A DNA stretch of 64,000 nucleotides from Shimia sp047124445 (GCF_047124445.1 NZ_CP138921.1:3720001-3784000); one strand, 5' to 3'; counted from the stretch's first letter, positions 1 to 9,215 are shown. The notes: generated by a model from the sequence alone, not told the origin. Program-made: numbers and translations.

Positions 1-699
1 AGTCTCTTCGCCCTGGTTTCCAAGACGGAAGCGGCGGTTTTGCAGGTAAAGAATACGTGCCTGCGCATAGCTGTCAGCGCTGTCGTAAAGGATCGAGTCG
101 ACGGTGGCGTCATAGTCATAACGCTCCCCCATCTTGTTCACGACATAGGCCACGCCGCCGATGTAGCGTGTGGGTTCCCGCACCACGACAAAGAACGGGT
201 CCAACATAATGTCGACGGCAAAGCCATAGGCATCACGGGTTGTGGACGGCCCAAAGAATGGCATCTCGGTGTAGGCCCCTTCGCCCGCGCCCCAGACATG
301 CAAGGTCTCGCCAAAGTCGGTGTCATGGCGCTCCATACCAGCCGCCGAGGCGGGGTCAAACAGACCGGCAATGCCAAATGTGGAGTTGAACACAAAGCGG
401 AACAAAGACGAACCGGCTTCCGGCAGTTTGCCTTGGAGCGTGTTGTTGATCACGTCATTTGGCAGCGACAAATGGTCAGCAAAGTTGGACACGCCAGTGC
501 GGACAGGCCTTGGAATGATCGTGCCGTAGCCATTGGACGCAGGCGATAACAGGATCGTATCGACGCGTTTGTTGAACTCATGGATACGCCGGTTGGCGGC
601 TTCATTTGGATCATGAATGCCGGTCGGCGGGAGGTCGGATTTCGCGCATGCCGTAAGGGTTGTGCTGACGCAGAGGGTCAGTACAATGGACCGCAACAT
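1..699 (-). CDS. mlaA: MlaA/VacJ family outer-membrane lipoprotein (partial, C-terminus off window)
   Basis: The reading frame is open from an ATG at 699 to the window edge, giving 233 visible codons. The N-terminus is a lipoprotein signal with lipobox LTAC (Cys18), followed by the family hallmarks NRRIHEFN and GLFDPAS, then DFGETLHVWG, AYTEMPFFGPST and TRYIGGV. MlaA sits in the inner leaflet of the outer membrane and passes phospholipids to the Mla retrograde transport system, keeping the outer leaflet free of phospholipid. The usual family length is about 250 residues, so only a short tail should be missing. It is transcribed away from the type I secretion genes. Family assignment is secure; the C-terminus cannot be checked. 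Confidence 0.93.
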   Translation of the reverse strand, partial: MLRSIVLTLCVSTTLTACAKSDLPPTGIHDPNEAANRRIHEFNKRVDTILLSPASNGYGTIIPRPVRTGVSNFADHLSLPNDVINNTLQGKLPEAGSSLFRFVFNSTFGIAGLFDPASAAGMERHDTDFGETLHVWGAGEGAYTEMPFFGPSTTRDAYGFAVDIMLDPFFVVVREPTRYIGGVAYVVNKMGERYDYDATVDSILYDSADSYAQARILYLQNRRFRLGNQGEET

Positions 700-911
700 A
701 TTCAGAGAAACAAGTTTCAAAAGGCTACCACACGTCTTTCAATTCGCCACAACACTCCACCATTTAGATTAATCGATTGCTTACCCCAATGTCATAGTGA
801 TGTTCGTCACATGATGTGGCAGTTTGGGAACATAAGCCTGACCGCTTAACAGGCACAAGAACGCCGGACATCACATGTTTGTGGACTGACCCGGCAAACA
901 GGGACCGTTTG

Positions 912-2645
912 ATGACCACACAAGCCAATGAACGCGGGTTGCAGGAACTCCGCTCCGTCCGGGCGCAAAGCCGCGGCCTTTACTGGACCGTTGCTGTGTT
1001 CAGTTTCTTCGTAAACTTGCTGATGCTCACCGGCCCGCTCTATATGCTGCAAGTGTATGATCGGGTTCTGGGAAGTGGCTCTCGGGAAACGCTTTTTGCT
1101 TTGTCGCTTCTGGTGGTGTTCCTCTACGGGCTGATGGGGCTGATTGATTTTGCCCGCGGCCGGATCATGGCCCGCGTCGGGGCAAGATTTCAGGATGCTT
1201 TGGATCAGCGGGTCTTTGATGCGTCCCTGCGCCGAGCGTCACTTGGGAAATCCACCGGCTCGGAAACTGCGCTTCAGGATCTGGAGTCGGTGCAGAGGCT
1301 GTTGACCTCACCGGTTTTGACCTCGGTCTTTGATATGCCCTGGGCGCCACTGTTCTTTTTTGGCATTGCCCTGTTCCATCCTTGGTTGGGGCTGTTGGCC
1401 ATCGTCGGCGGCACCATGCTGATTCTGGCCGCTGTGTTCAACCAACTGGCCACCCGACGCCACAACGAGCGCATGCTGGCCGCCACCCATAACGCCAATC
1501 GCATGTCAGCACAGTTGCAATCCGAGGCAGAGCTGGTTTCTGCCCTCGGTATGCGCAACGCGGCTTTTGAACGTTGGAAAACCGTACGCCGCATGTCGCT
1601 TCAGGAAACCATGAGCACTGCGGACGTGGGCGGTGGCTTCACGACAACAATCAAGACTTTTCGCTTGTTCCTGCAATCCGCCATGCTGGGACTCGGCGCT
1701 TATCTGGTGCTGGAAGGCGAAATCACCCCCGGTGCCATGATTGCCGGTTCTATCTTGTTGGGCCGCGCACTGGCGCCGATCGAGCTGGCTGTGAACCAAT
1801 GGGCTGTCGTGCAACGCGCGCGCAAAGGTTGGAACAGTCTTGCCGAGCTTTTGGGTACAGTGTCGCCGGTGCAGCCGCGCACTGAATTGCCAGCACCTGC
1901 CGCCAAACTGCAACTGCAACAGGTGACCATCGTGCCCCCGGGCGAGTCCCAAGCCACATTGCGGATGATGGCCTTTGACGTAAATCCCGGCGAAGCGATT
2001 GGTGTGATCGGCTCGTCCGGTGCAGGCAAATCCACTTTGGCCAAGGCCATCACTGGCGTGTGGCGCCCCGCAGGTGGCAAAATCCGCCTCGATGGGGCCT
2101 CGCTGGAGCAATACGATCCGGCCGCACTAGGCCGCTACATCGGCTATTTGCCGCAGCGCGTGGAACTGTTTGACGGCACCATTGCGGAAAACATCGCCCG
2201 ACTAGAAAAAGACGCGCCAGCAGAGAAAATCATCGCCGCGGCCCAGAAAGCGGATGCACACGAAATGATTCTGAAGCTGCCGGACGGATACGAAACCCAG
2301 GTCGCCGCACACGGTGGGCGCCTGTCCGGTGGGCAATTGCAGCGTATTGGTCTTGCACGCGCCATGTATTCCGATCCCGTGATCCTGGTGCTGGATGAGC
2401 CGAACTCCAACCTTGACAACGAAGGCTCCATGGCGCTCAACACCGCGATCCGGAACATGAAACGTGAGGGCAAAAGCGTGCTGATCATGGCGCACCGCCC
2501 GGCTGCCATTCAGGAATGTGACAAGCTCTTGGTGGTGGAGCAGGGCCAGAAACGCAGTTTTGGCCCCAAAGACGAGGTGCTCAAGGAAGTGCTGCGCAAC
2601 CACAATGAGGTTCGCAACTCTATCGGACCGGGAGGCGTACAATGA
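912..2645 (+). CDS. Type I secretion ABC transporter, permease/ATPase (PrtD-like)
   Basis: A 577-residue inner-membrane ABC exporter with an N-terminal transmembrane domain (strongly hydrophobic stretches in the first 300 residues) and a C-terminal ATPase. Walker A GSSGAGKST lies near residue 366, the signature LSGGQLQRIGLARA near 470 and Walker B VILVLDEP near 490. There is no N-terminal C39 peptidase domain, which places it with PrtD/HasD-type exporters of unprocessed RTX substrates. The frame extends upstream to 816, but ATG 912 has an AGGGA 7 bp ahead and gives the family-typical MTTQ start. It overlaps the next gene by 4 bp (ATGA). No outer-membrane TolC partner is adjacent; the cargo is not encoded next door. 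Confidence 0.93.
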   Translation: MTTQANERGLQELRSVRAQSRGLYWTVAVFSFFVNLLMLTGPLYMLQVYDRVLGSGSRETLFALSLLVVFLYGLMGLIDFARGRIMARVGARFQDALDQRVFDASLRRASLGKSTGSETALQDLESVQRLLTSPVLTSVFDMPWAPLFFFGIALFHPWLGLLAIVGGTMLILAAVFNQLATRRHNERMLAATHNANRMSAQLQSEAELVSALGMRNAAFERWKTVRRMSLQETMSTADVGGGFTTTIKTFRLFLQSAMLGLGAYLVLEGEITPGAMIAGSILLGRALAPIELAVNQWAVVQRARKGWNSLAELLGTVSPVQPRTELPAPAAKLQLQQVTIVPPGESQATLRMMAFDVNPGEAIGVIGSSGAGKSTLAKAITGVWRPAGGKIRLDGASLEQYDPAALGRYIGYLPQRVELFDGTIAENIARLEKDAPAEKIIAAAQKADAHEMILKLPDGYETQVAAHGGRLSGGQLQRIGLARAMYSDPVILVLDEPNSNLDNEGSMALNTAIRNMKREGKSVLIMAHRPAAIQECDKLLVVEQGQKRSFGPKDEVLKEVLRNHNEVRNSIGPGGVQ

Positions 2646-3946
2646 GCACAGAGATAACATGGAGCGCGCGCAAGCCGCTGTGGATCGGTGGCATTGCGCT
2701 GGCAACCTTGGTGATTGGCTTTGGGGCCTGGGCCGTGGGCACAGAAATCGCCGGGGCCATCGTTACCTCCGGCCGGGTTGAGGTGGATCGCAACCGTCAG
2801 ATCGTGCAGCACATCGATGGCGGCGTGGTCACGGACATCAAAGTGGAAGAAGGCGACCGGGTTGAGCCGGGGCAAATCCTGATGCAGCTCGACGAAGCCG
2901 AACTCACGCTGGAACTCACCGTGACCGAAGGCCAGCTTTGGGAGCTCATGGCACGGCGTGGGCGGCTTGAAGCGGAACGCGACGAGGCGCAGGACATTGT
3001 GTATGACCCCGCCTTGGTGGAGATCGCGGAAACCTCACAAGAGGCCGCTGGCTTGATGACAGGTCAAAGCCGCCTGTTTGCCGCGCGCGCCGACACCCTA
3101 AACAAAAACCTCGATCAACTGGCCAAACGTAAAGCGCAAATCCAAAGCCAGATTGTTGGCATTGATGCCCAGAATATCGCGCTCACACAGCAGCTCGACC
3201 TTATTAAGGCTGAGCTGACGGATCAGCAGGCGCTGCTCGACAAAGGTCTTGCACAGGCCACCCGGGTTCTGGCCCTGCGCCGCGAAGAGGCCAACCTCGC
3301 AGGCCGCGTAGGTGAGTTGCAGGCCAATCGCGCCCAGGCGGAAGGGCGCGTCACTGAAATTGAAATCGAGGCGCTGGCCCTTGCCAGCTCGCGCCGCGAA
3401 GAGGCCATCACCACGCTGCGAGATCTGCGCTATCGAGAGTTGGAGCTTTCCGAGCGTCGCCGTCACTTGATTTCCAAAATCGAAAACCTCGACATCCGTG
3501 CACCGGTGGCCGGTCTGGTTTACGGTCTACAGGTGTTCGCCTCCCAATCGGTCATTCAGCCGGCGGAGCCGCTGATGTACATCGTGCCTCAGGACCGCCC
3601 GCTGGTGGCGGCAGTGCAGGTGCCCACCATCCACGTGGATCAGGTCTATCCAGGTCAATCCGTCACTCTGAAGTTCTCCGCTTTTGATCAACGCACCACG
3701 CCTGATCTGGAAGGCAGTGTGGTGCATGTGTCGGCGGATGCCTTTCAGGATGACCAAACCGGTGGGTCTTTTTATAAAGCGGAGATCGAGCTGTTGGACG
3801 GCGAAGTGGAAAAACTGCCTGCTGAGGCCTCGCTTGTGCCCGGCATGCCTGTGGATGCGTTTTTCCGCACGCGGGACCGGACCCCTTGGGAGTATCTCAC
3901 CAAGCCTTTGACCGATTATTTTGTCAGAGCCTTCCGCGAAAGCTGA
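2642..3946 (+). CDS. HlyD-family type I secretion membrane fusion protein
   Basis: A 434-residue periplasmic adaptor. It has one N-terminal membrane span (about residues 13-33), a biotinyl-lipoyl half-domain around VEEGDRVEPGQILMQLDE, a long coiled coil rich in Gln, Glu, Arg and Leu (about 90-290), the second lipoyl half (IRAPVAGLVYGLQ), and a C-terminal beta-barrel domain ending near SLVPGMPVDAFFRT. This is the PrtE/HlyD layout. The start overlaps the stop of the upstream ABC gene, so the two are translationally coupled and should form one export complex, with TolC supplied from elsewhere. Confidence 0.94.
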   Translation: MSTEITWSARKPLWIGGIALATLVIGFGAWAVGTEIAGAIVTSGRVEVDRNRQIVQHIDGGVVTDIKVEEGDRVEPGQILMQLDEAELTLELTVTEGQLWELMARRGRLEAERDEAQDIVYDPALVEIAETSQEAAGLMTGQSRLFAARADTLNKNLDQLAKRKAQIQSQIVGIDAQNIALTQQLDLIKAELTDQQALLDKGLAQATRVLALRREEANLAGRVGELQANRAQAEGRVTEIEIEALALASSRREEAITTLRDLRYRELELSERRRHLISKIENLDIRAPVAGLVYGLQVFASQSVIQPAEPLMYIVPQDRPLVAAVQVPTIHVDQVYPGQSVTLKFSAFDQRTTPDLEGSVVHVSADAFQDDQTGGSFYKAEIELLDGEVEKLPAEASLVPGMPVDAFFRTRDRTPWEYLTKPLTDYFVRAFRES

Positions 3947-4021
3947 GCCTGCATTTCGCGCTTTTCAATTCCCATTTCGCGGTCTAGCGTCGGCGCAAAC
4001 ATCGCAAATGGAGAGCACGTG

Positions 4022-4483
4022 ATGAGCACGATCGAAGCACGCCTGAAAGAACTGGGAATTACACTGCCGGACGTGGCTGCCCCTGCGGCCAACTACGTGC
4101 CCTACGTGGTTGTGGGCGACATGGTCTATGTTTCCGGTCAAATCTCGATGACCGAAGCTGGTTTCACCACTGGCAAAGTGGGCGCGGACCTGACCACTGA
4201 GGAAGGCGTGGCCGCCGCTCGCACTTGCGCCGTGGGCCTTTTGGCCGCCTTGAAAGCGGCCTGTGGCGGCGACATCGACCGTCTGGTGCAGGTGGTCAAG
4301 CTGGTGGGCTTTGTGAACTCCACGCCTGACTTCACCGACCAACCAAAGGTCATCAACGGCGCGTCCGATTTCATGGTTGAAGCGCTGGGCGACAAAGGCC
4401 GCCATGCCCGGTCTGCGGTCTCTGCTGGCTCCTTGCCGTTTGGCGTGGCCGTGGAAATCGAAGGCATCTTCCAGATCGCCTGA
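4022..4483 (+). CDS. RidA/YjgF family protein
   Basis: A 153-residue protein of the large RidA-like class (the ~150-residue branch rather than the 128-residue archetype). RidA enzymes hydrolyse reactive enamine and imine intermediates made by PLP enzymes. Visible family features are YVSGQIS in the N-terminal half and GRHARSAV..LPFGVAVEIE at the end, including the conserved arginine that binds the substrate carboxylate. GGAGAG ends 6 bp before ATG 4022; the GTG just upstream at 4019 is a less likely start. One base separates its stop from the next start, so it is co-transcribed with the phosphodiesterase. Confidence 0.9.
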   Translation: MSTIEARLKELGITLPDVAAPAANYVPYVVVGDMVYVSGQISMTEAGFTTGKVGADLTTEEGVAAARTCAVGLLAALKAACGGDIDRLVQVVKLVGFVNSTPDFTDQPKVINGASDFMVEALGDKGRHARSAVSAGSLPFGVAVEIEGIFQIA

Positions 4484-4484
4484 C

Positions 4485-5243
4485 ATGCTCGACAAACGGT
4501 TCTTTGATGCGCCCATCGCGCATCGGGCCCTGCATGACGTCACTCAAGGCCGCCCGGAAAACAGCCGGGCGGCGATTGAGGCGGCCATCGCGCAGGGTTT
4601 TTGCATTGAAATTGACCTGCAACTGTCCGCCGACGGTGTGGCCATGGCCTTCCATGACTACCAGTTGCAGCGCCTGGCCGACGCCAAAGGCGCCATTCGC
4701 CAACACACGGCAGCGGCGCTGGGCGCGATTCCGTTGATTGGCGGGGATGAAGGCATCCCTACCTTTGCCGAAGTGCTCGATCTGATCGCAGGCCGCGTGC
4801 CGCTGCTGGTGGAGTTTAAGGATCAAGATGGCATCATGGGGCCCAATGTCGGCAAGCTTGAAGCGTCTGCCGTTGCGGCGGTACAGGGTTACGCCGGTCC
4901 CTTAGCCTTTATGTCGTTCAACCCATACAGCGTTGCCGCCTTGCGCGACCTCGCTCCAGATGTGCCACGTGGTTTGACCACGGATCCCTTCCACGCCGAG
5001 GGTTGGCCGCTCCTGCCGGAAGCGGTCCGCACCCGCCTACGAGCGATCCCGGATTATGACGACGTCGGCGCCTGTTTTATCAGTCATAGTGTTGATGATC
5101 TGCAATCGGCCGAAGTTGCACGACTCAAGGCGCGCGGTGCCAATATCCTTTGCTGGACGGTGACTTCGGCCAAGCAGGAGCAAGTGGCGCGCCAGATCGT
5201 CGATAACGTCACTTTCGAGGGCTATGTGCCAGAGGGCAGCTAG
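4485..5243 (+). CDS. ugpQ: Glycerophosphodiester phosphodiesterase
   Basis: A 252-residue GDPD-family enzyme, the normal size for the short cytoplasmic UgpQ type. It carries the catalytic N-terminal HR..PENS motif (AHRALHDV, PENSRAA), the metal-binding EID (IEIDLQ), the second catalytic His in AMAFHD and a later VEFKDQ. It hydrolyses glycerophosphodiesters from phospholipid turnover to glycerol-3-phosphate and an alcohol. No signal peptide is visible. ATG 4485 lies one base after the RidA stop. The longer frame from 4377 would run inside ridA and is rejected. Confidence 0.92.
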   Translation: MLDKRFFDAPIAHRALHDVTQGRPENSRAAIEAAIAQGFCIEIDLQLSADGVAMAFHDYQLQRLADAKGAIRQHTAAALGAIPLIGGDEGIPTFAEVLDLIAGRVPLLVEFKDQDGIMGPNVGKLEASAVAAVQGYAGPLAFMSFNPYSVAALRDLAPDVPRGLTTDPFHAEGWPLLPEAVRTRLRAIPDYDDVGACFISHSVDDLQSAEVARLKARGANILCWTVTSAKQEQVARQIVDNVTFEGYVPEGS

Positions 5244-5256
5244 AATTGGCTGCCCT
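5233..5256 (+). terminator. Hairpin at ugpQ stop codon
   Basis: AGGGCAGC (5233-5240) pairs with GCTGCCCT (5249-5256) around an 8-base loop. The T-run is missing, so it may be a weak terminator or an mRNA end-stabilising stem ahead of the next gene. Confidence 0.45.
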
Positions 5257-5318
5257 AAAAGTGATTTGTCTCGCGCCCTACATCGTAGCAGGTACACTAC
5301 TTACAAGGAGGCGCGCGC

Positions 5319-6506
5319 ATGGACGGTGATCCGATTGAAATCACATTGCATCAGTCGCTGGAGACCGTTTCCGCGGCCGATTGGGACGCCTGCGCTGACC
5401 CTACGCCAAATGGCACTGGACGCGCTGAAAACCCCTTTGTCACCCACCGCTTCCTGCGGGCGCTTGAGGAAAGCGGCAGTGTCGGCTCCGGCACCGGCTG
5501 GCTGCCCCGCCACTTGACCGCCAAAGCCGGGGGCGAAGTTATCGCCGTCGCGCCGATGTACATCAAACAGCACAGCCAGGGCGAATACGTCTTTGATCAC
5601 AACTGGGCCCATGCTTACGAACAGGCCGGCGGGCGCTACTATCCAAAGCTGCAAACCGCCGTGCCATTTTCTCCGGTCACAGGCCGCCGCTTGATGACCC
5701 GCCCCGGCTGGGAGGCCACCGGGCAATCCGCGCTAGTCCAAGGCATGGTGCAGGTAGGTACCGATAATGGCCTCAGCGGCGCACACATCACCTTTTGCAC
5801 CGAAGATGAGGCGCAGAACGGCCAAGAGATGGGCCTGCTCTATCGCACCGGGCAACAATTCCACTGGCTGAATGACAATTACGACAGCTTTGACGCCTTC
5901 CTCGCGGCGCTCTCCTCCCGCAAACGCAAAAACATCCGCAAAGAGCGCAAACAGGCGCAGGCCTTTGGCGGCACCATCACCTGCCTGACCGGCGACGACA
6001 TCAAGCCGCACCACTGGGACGCCATCTGGCGTTTCTATCAAGACACCGGCGCACGCAAATGGGGCACGCCCTACCTGACCCGCGCCTTCTTTGACATTCT
6101 CCACGAAACGATGCGCGATGACACGCTGTTGATCCTTGCAGAGCGCGACGGAACCCCCGTGGCTGGTGCGATGAACATGATTGGCAGCGACACGCTGTTT
6201 GGCCGCTACTGGGGCTGCGTCGAACATCACCCGGCATTGCACTTCGAACTGTGCTATTATCAGGCGATGGGCTGGGCGATTGCGCAGGGGCTTGCCTCGG
6301 TCGAGGCAGGCGCACAAGGCGAGCACAAACTGGCGCGCGGCTACCTGCCGGTGACCACCCATTCGCTGCACTGGATCCAAGACCCGGGCTTTCGCGACGC
6401 CATAGACCGCTATTTGCAGGAGGAGCGGAAGGCGGTTAGCCAGGACGTCGAAGTGCTCACCAGCTACGGCCCGTTCAAACGCGGCAATGAGGAGGACCAC
6501 GAATGA
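5319..6506 (+). CDS. FemAB-like/GNAT family protein (DUF482 type)
   Basis: A 395-residue protein of the DUF482 group of GNAT-like acyltransferases, distantly related to FemAB aminoacyltransferases. Visible hallmarks are AENPFVTHRFLRALE near the N-terminus, APMYIKQHSQGEYVFD, KLQTAVPFSPVTGRR and HFELCYYQAM..GLASVEAGAQGEHK. No family member has a firmly established reaction, so the substrate is unknown. An AAGGAGG box precedes ATG 5319. The stop overlaps the phhB start by 4 bp, so the two are coupled. Confidence 0.88.
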   Translation: MDGDPIEITLHQSLETVSAADWDACADPTPNGTGRAENPFVTHRFLRALEESGSVGSGTGWLPRHLTAKAGGEVIAVAPMYIKQHSQGEYVFDHNWAHAYEQAGGRYYPKLQTAVPFSPVTGRRLMTRPGWEATGQSALVQGMVQVGTDNGLSGAHITFCTEDEAQNGQEMGLLYRTGQQFHWLNDNYDSFDAFLAALSSRKRKNIRKERKQAQAFGGTITCLTGDDIKPHHWDAIWRFYQDTGARKWGTPYLTRAFFDILHETMRDDTLLILAERDGTPVAGAMNMIGSDTLFGRYWGCVEHHPALHFELCYYQAMGWAIAQGLASVEAGAQGEHKLARGYLPVTTHSLHWIQDPGFRDAIDRYLQEERKAVSQDVEVLTSYGPFKRGNEEDHE

Positions 6507-6805
6507 CCGAAAAACTCAGTCAAGCCGCCCGCGACGCGGTGATGGAGCCGCTGTTGCAAACCGGCTGGACCTATTGCGACGAGCGCGATGCGATCCGCAA
6601 ATCCTTTGTGTTTGAGAACTTTGTGGAGGCATTTGGCTGGATGACCAAAGCTGCGATTTGGGCGGAGAAATGGAACCACCATCCGGAATGGTCCAACGTT
6701 TACAAAACTGTCGACGTGACTCTAACCACCCATGACGTGGGCGGGCTGTCCGCTTTGGACGCCAAACTGGCGCGCAAAATGGATGTGTTGTTTGGTGAGG
6801 CCTAA
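6503..6805 (+). CDS. phhB: 4a-hydroxytetrahydrobiopterin dehydratase
   Basis: A 100-residue pterin-4a-carbinolamine dehydratase. The active-site motif NHHPEW and the following NVYKTVDVTLTTHD strand are intact, and the length is typical. The enzyme dehydrates the carbinolamine made by aromatic amino acid hydroxylases, recycling the pterin cofactor. No phenylalanine hydroxylase gene lies nearby. Bacterial homologues are also proposed to help molybdopterin metabolism, which may be the relevant role here. The start overlaps the upstream stop by 4 bp. Confidence 0.93.
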   Translation: MTEKLSQAARDAVMEPLLQTGWTYCDERDAIRKSFVFENFVEAFGWMTKAAIWAEKWNHHPEWSNVYKTVDVTLTTHDVGGLSALDAKLARKMDVLFGEA

Positions 6806-6810
6806 AGCCA

Positions 6811-6843
6811 AGGCCTGACGCGCTCGCGCAGTACGTCAGGCCT
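6811..6843. terminator. Convergent hairpin between phhB and peroxiredoxin
   Basis: AGGCCTGACG (6811-6820) and CGTCAGGCCT (6834-6843) form a perfect 10-bp stem with a 13-base loop between two convergent genes. There is little T on either side, so this is probably a bidirectional transcription end of modest strength. Confidence 0.6.
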
Positions 6844-6855
6844 CATTCTAAACTC

Positions 6856-7344
6856 TTACAGAGCGGCAACCATGGTTTCACCCGCGCTGATCTCGCAGGT
6901 GCCAGGCGCCTCTTCGACGTTCAGGATCTTGAATTCACCGTCTTCGATCATCGCCGCATAGCGTTTGGAGCGGTTCACAAAGCCAATCGCTGGCACACTG
7001 AAATCCAGCCCCATCGCGGTGGTTAGCTCACCGGTTGGGTCCGCCAGCAGCGTAACGCCAGATTCCGCTGCGTTGTTGGCTTTGTCCCAGGCATCCATCA
7101 CAAACGGATCGTTCACCGACAGACAAATCACCTCATCCACGCCTTTGTCCTTCAGCGCATCTACATTGCGCATGAAGCTTGGCAAATGCGCGCTGCTGCA
7201 GGTGGACGTAAATGCACCCGGCAGGCCAAACAGCACAACCTTGCGCCCCTTGGTCAGGCTTTCCACCGACACCGGCTCTGGCCCTTCTGCGCCCACCTTC
7301 ATCAGTGTGCCTTCGGGGATTTTGTCTCCGATCGAAATACTCAT
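6856..7344 (-). CDS. Peroxiredoxin (Prx5 type)
   Basis: A 162-residue atypical peroxiredoxin that reduces H2O2 and alkyl hydroperoxides, normally using glutaredoxin or thioredoxin. The active-site stretch PGAFTSTCS places the peroxidatic cysteine at about residue 49, and a second cysteine in PGTCEISAGE (about 150) fits the Prx5 resolving position. ATG 7344 gives the family-typical MSISIGDK start. An in-frame ATG at 7359 with a good AGGGA box could add five residues. The gene is divergent from the ferredoxin reductase, so both may share a control region. Confidence 0.93.
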   Translation of the reverse strand: MSISIGDKIPEGTLMKVGAEGPEPVSVESLTKGRKVVLFGLPGAFTSTCSSAHLPSFMRNVDALKDKGVDEVICLSVNDPFVMDAWDKANNAAESGVTLLADPTGELTTAMGLDFSVPAIGFVNRSKRYAAMIEDGEFKILNVEEAPGTCEISAGETMVAAL

Positions 7345-7427
7345 TTGTGATACTCTCATTGCGTTTCCCTGAACCTGCGATATAGGCTCGCCAGCGGCTT
7401 ACACAATGGGTTTTGAGGGAGAGTGAC

Positions 7428-8636
7428 GTGACGCACGTTGTTGTGATCGGAGCAGGGCAGGCAGGCGCGGCCTGTGTGGCCAAATTGCGCGCCAAAGGCT
7501 TTGAAGGCGAGATCACCCTGATCGGGGCCGAAACCGCCCCGCCGTACCAGCGTCCACCGCTCTCCAAAAAGTACCTGCTGGGGGAAATGGACCTCGAACG
7601 CCTCTATCTGCGGCCAGAAAGCTACTACGCGGATCAAAACATCACCCTGCGCCTTGGCACGACTGTTCAGGCCATCATCACAACGGCGCAAACGATCTCC
7701 CTGCCTGACGAAACCTTGAGCTATGATCACCTTGTGCTGACCACTGGCGCGTCTCCCATTCGCCTGCCCGCCGCCATCGGCGGCGACCTTGACGGCGTTT
7801 ACACCGTGCGCAATCTCGCCGACGTGGACGCCATGGCCCCCGAGTTTGTCAAGAACCGCCACGTGCTGATCGTCGGCGGGGGCTACATCGGCCTCGAAGC
7901 TGCCGCCGTCGCTGCCGCCAAGGGGCTGAAAGTCACGCTAGTGGAAATGTCCGACCGCATCCTTCAGCGGGTCGCCGCTAAGGAAACCAGCGACTATTTC
8001 CGCGCGCTGCACAATTCCCATGGCGTTGAGATCCTCGAAGGCACCGCGCTGGAAGGCCTCGCGGGCGACGGCCGCGTGACCACCGCCAAGCTGTCCGGTG
8101 ACCGGGAATTGGCCGTGGACTTCGTGATTGTTGGCGTTGGCATCCGCCCTGATACAGTGCTGGCCGAGGCCGCAGGTCTGACACTCGACAACGGCATCGC
8201 CACCGACGACCAAGGCCGCACCAGCGCGCCCAACGTCTGGTCCGCAGGCGATTGCGCCTCTTTCCCCTACAAAGGCACCCGCATTCGTCTGGAAAGCGTG
8301 CCCAATGCCATTGATCAGGCCGAGGTGGTCGCCGAAAACATCCTCGGTGCGGAGAAAACTTACGTTGCCAAGCCTTGGTTCTGGTCCGATCAATACGACG
8401 TCAAACTGCAAATTGCGGGCCTGAACACCGGATTTGATACCATCGTTACCCGCGACAGCGGTGCAGGTGCCACCTCGTTCTGGTACTACCAAGGCGACAC
8501 ACTCTTGGCGGTGGACGCCATGAATGCCCCACGCGACTACATGGTTGGCAAGCGCTTGATCGAAGGCGGGAAATCCCCCGCGCGTGGCATGGTCGCCGAC
8601 ATGAACACCGACATCAAAGACCTGATGCGTCTCTAA
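7428..8636 (+). CDS. NAD(P)/FAD-dependent ferredoxin reductase (putidaredoxin-reductase type)
   Basis: A 402-residue pyridine nucleotide-disulphide oxidoreductase of the oxygenase-coupled ferredoxin reductase class. It has an N-terminal FAD motif (VVIGAGQAGAA), the PPYQRPPLSKKYL signature of putidaredoxin/rhodocoxin reductases, an NAD-binding VGGGYIGLEAAA near residue 148, and SAGDCASFP near 278. These enzymes pass electrons from NADH to a [2Fe-2S] ferredoxin serving a P450 or Rieske oxygenase, but no partner is in the window. GTG 7428 follows GAGGGAGAG; the upstream TTG at 7413 would bury that ribosome binding site. Confidence 0.92.
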   Translation: MTHVVVIGAGQAGAACVAKLRAKGFEGEITLIGAETAPPYQRPPLSKKYLLGEMDLERLYLRPESYYADQNITLRLGTTVQAIITTAQTISLPDETLSYDHLVLTTGASPIRLPAAIGGDLDGVYTVRNLADVDAMAPEFVKNRHVLIVGGGYIGLEAAAVAAAKGLKVTLVEMSDRILQRVAAKETSDYFRALHNSHGVEILEGTALEGLAGDGRVTTAKLSGDRELAVDFVIVGVGIRPDTVLAEAAGLTLDNGIATDDQGRTSAPNVWSAGDCASFPYKGTRIRLESVPNAIDQAEVVAENILGAEKTYVAKPWFWSDQYDVKLQIAGLNTGFDTIVTRDSGAGATSFWYYQGDTLLAVDAMNAPRDYMVGKRLIEGGKSPARGMVADMNTDIKDLMRL

Positions 8637-8645
8637 GGAGTTCCC

Positions 8646-9215
8646 ATGCGGATCATTGGCGGAGAATGGCGCGGCATCGCGCTTGCGGCGGTGGGCAAAG
8701 GCGATCAGGGCAAACACCTGCGCCCCACCACAGACCGGGTGCGCGAAAGCCTGTTCAACGTGCTACAAGGAGGCAAGCTGGGCGATCCGATCTCCGACGC
8801 TCGTGTGCTGGATCTCTTCGCAGGCACCGGCGCGCTGGGCTTGGAGGCTGTCTCTCGTGGGGCCACCACCGTGACCTTTGTGGATGACGGTCGCGTGGCT
8901 GGCGGCCTGATCCGCGACAATATCCGCAAAACCTGCGGCCCTGAGCGGGCCAAGCTGGTAAAAGTCGACGCCACTCGCCTGCCGCAAAACCCGGATGCGC
9001 CTTATGATCTGATCTTTTTGGACCCGCCCTACGGCAAATCCCTGGGGCAAAAGGCGTTGTCTCTGGCGTCCCAAAACGGTTGGATTGCGCCGGACGCCCT
9101 GATTGTCTGGGAAGAAAACACCCCCCAAGTGGCGCCTGAAGGATTCACGCAACTGGATCAGCGCAAATATGGCGACACATGGATGACCTTTCTGGAGGTC
9201 TCAGCCCCTAACTGA
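8646..9215 (+). CDS. rsmD: 16S rRNA (guanine(966)-N(2))-methyltransferase
   Basis: A 189-residue RsmD. It has the opening RIIGGEWRG, the RPTTDRVRESLFN signature, SAM-binding DLFAGTGALGLEA and the catalytic DLIFLDPPYGK near residue 124. It methylates N2 of G966 in assembled 30S particles. It starts 9 bp after the reductase stop with AAGGAG in the gap, so the two are probably co-transcribed. A short AGGGG/CCCCT stem follows the stop at 9215-9230. Confidence 0.96.
   Translation: MRIIGGEWRGIALAAVGKGDQGKHLRPTTDRVRESLFNVLQGGKLGDPISDARVLDLFAGTGALGLEAVSRGATTVTFVDDGRVAGGLIRDNIRKTCGPERAKLVKVDATRLPQNPDAPYDLIFLDPPYGKSLGQKALSLASQNGWIAPDALIVWEENTPQVAPEGFTQLDQRKYGDTWMTFLEVSAPN

Noticed and set aside
5266..5298. 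Promoter TTGTCT/TACACT ahead of the FemAB-like gene
   Set aside because: The spacer is 21 bp, too long for a normal sigma-70 promoter.
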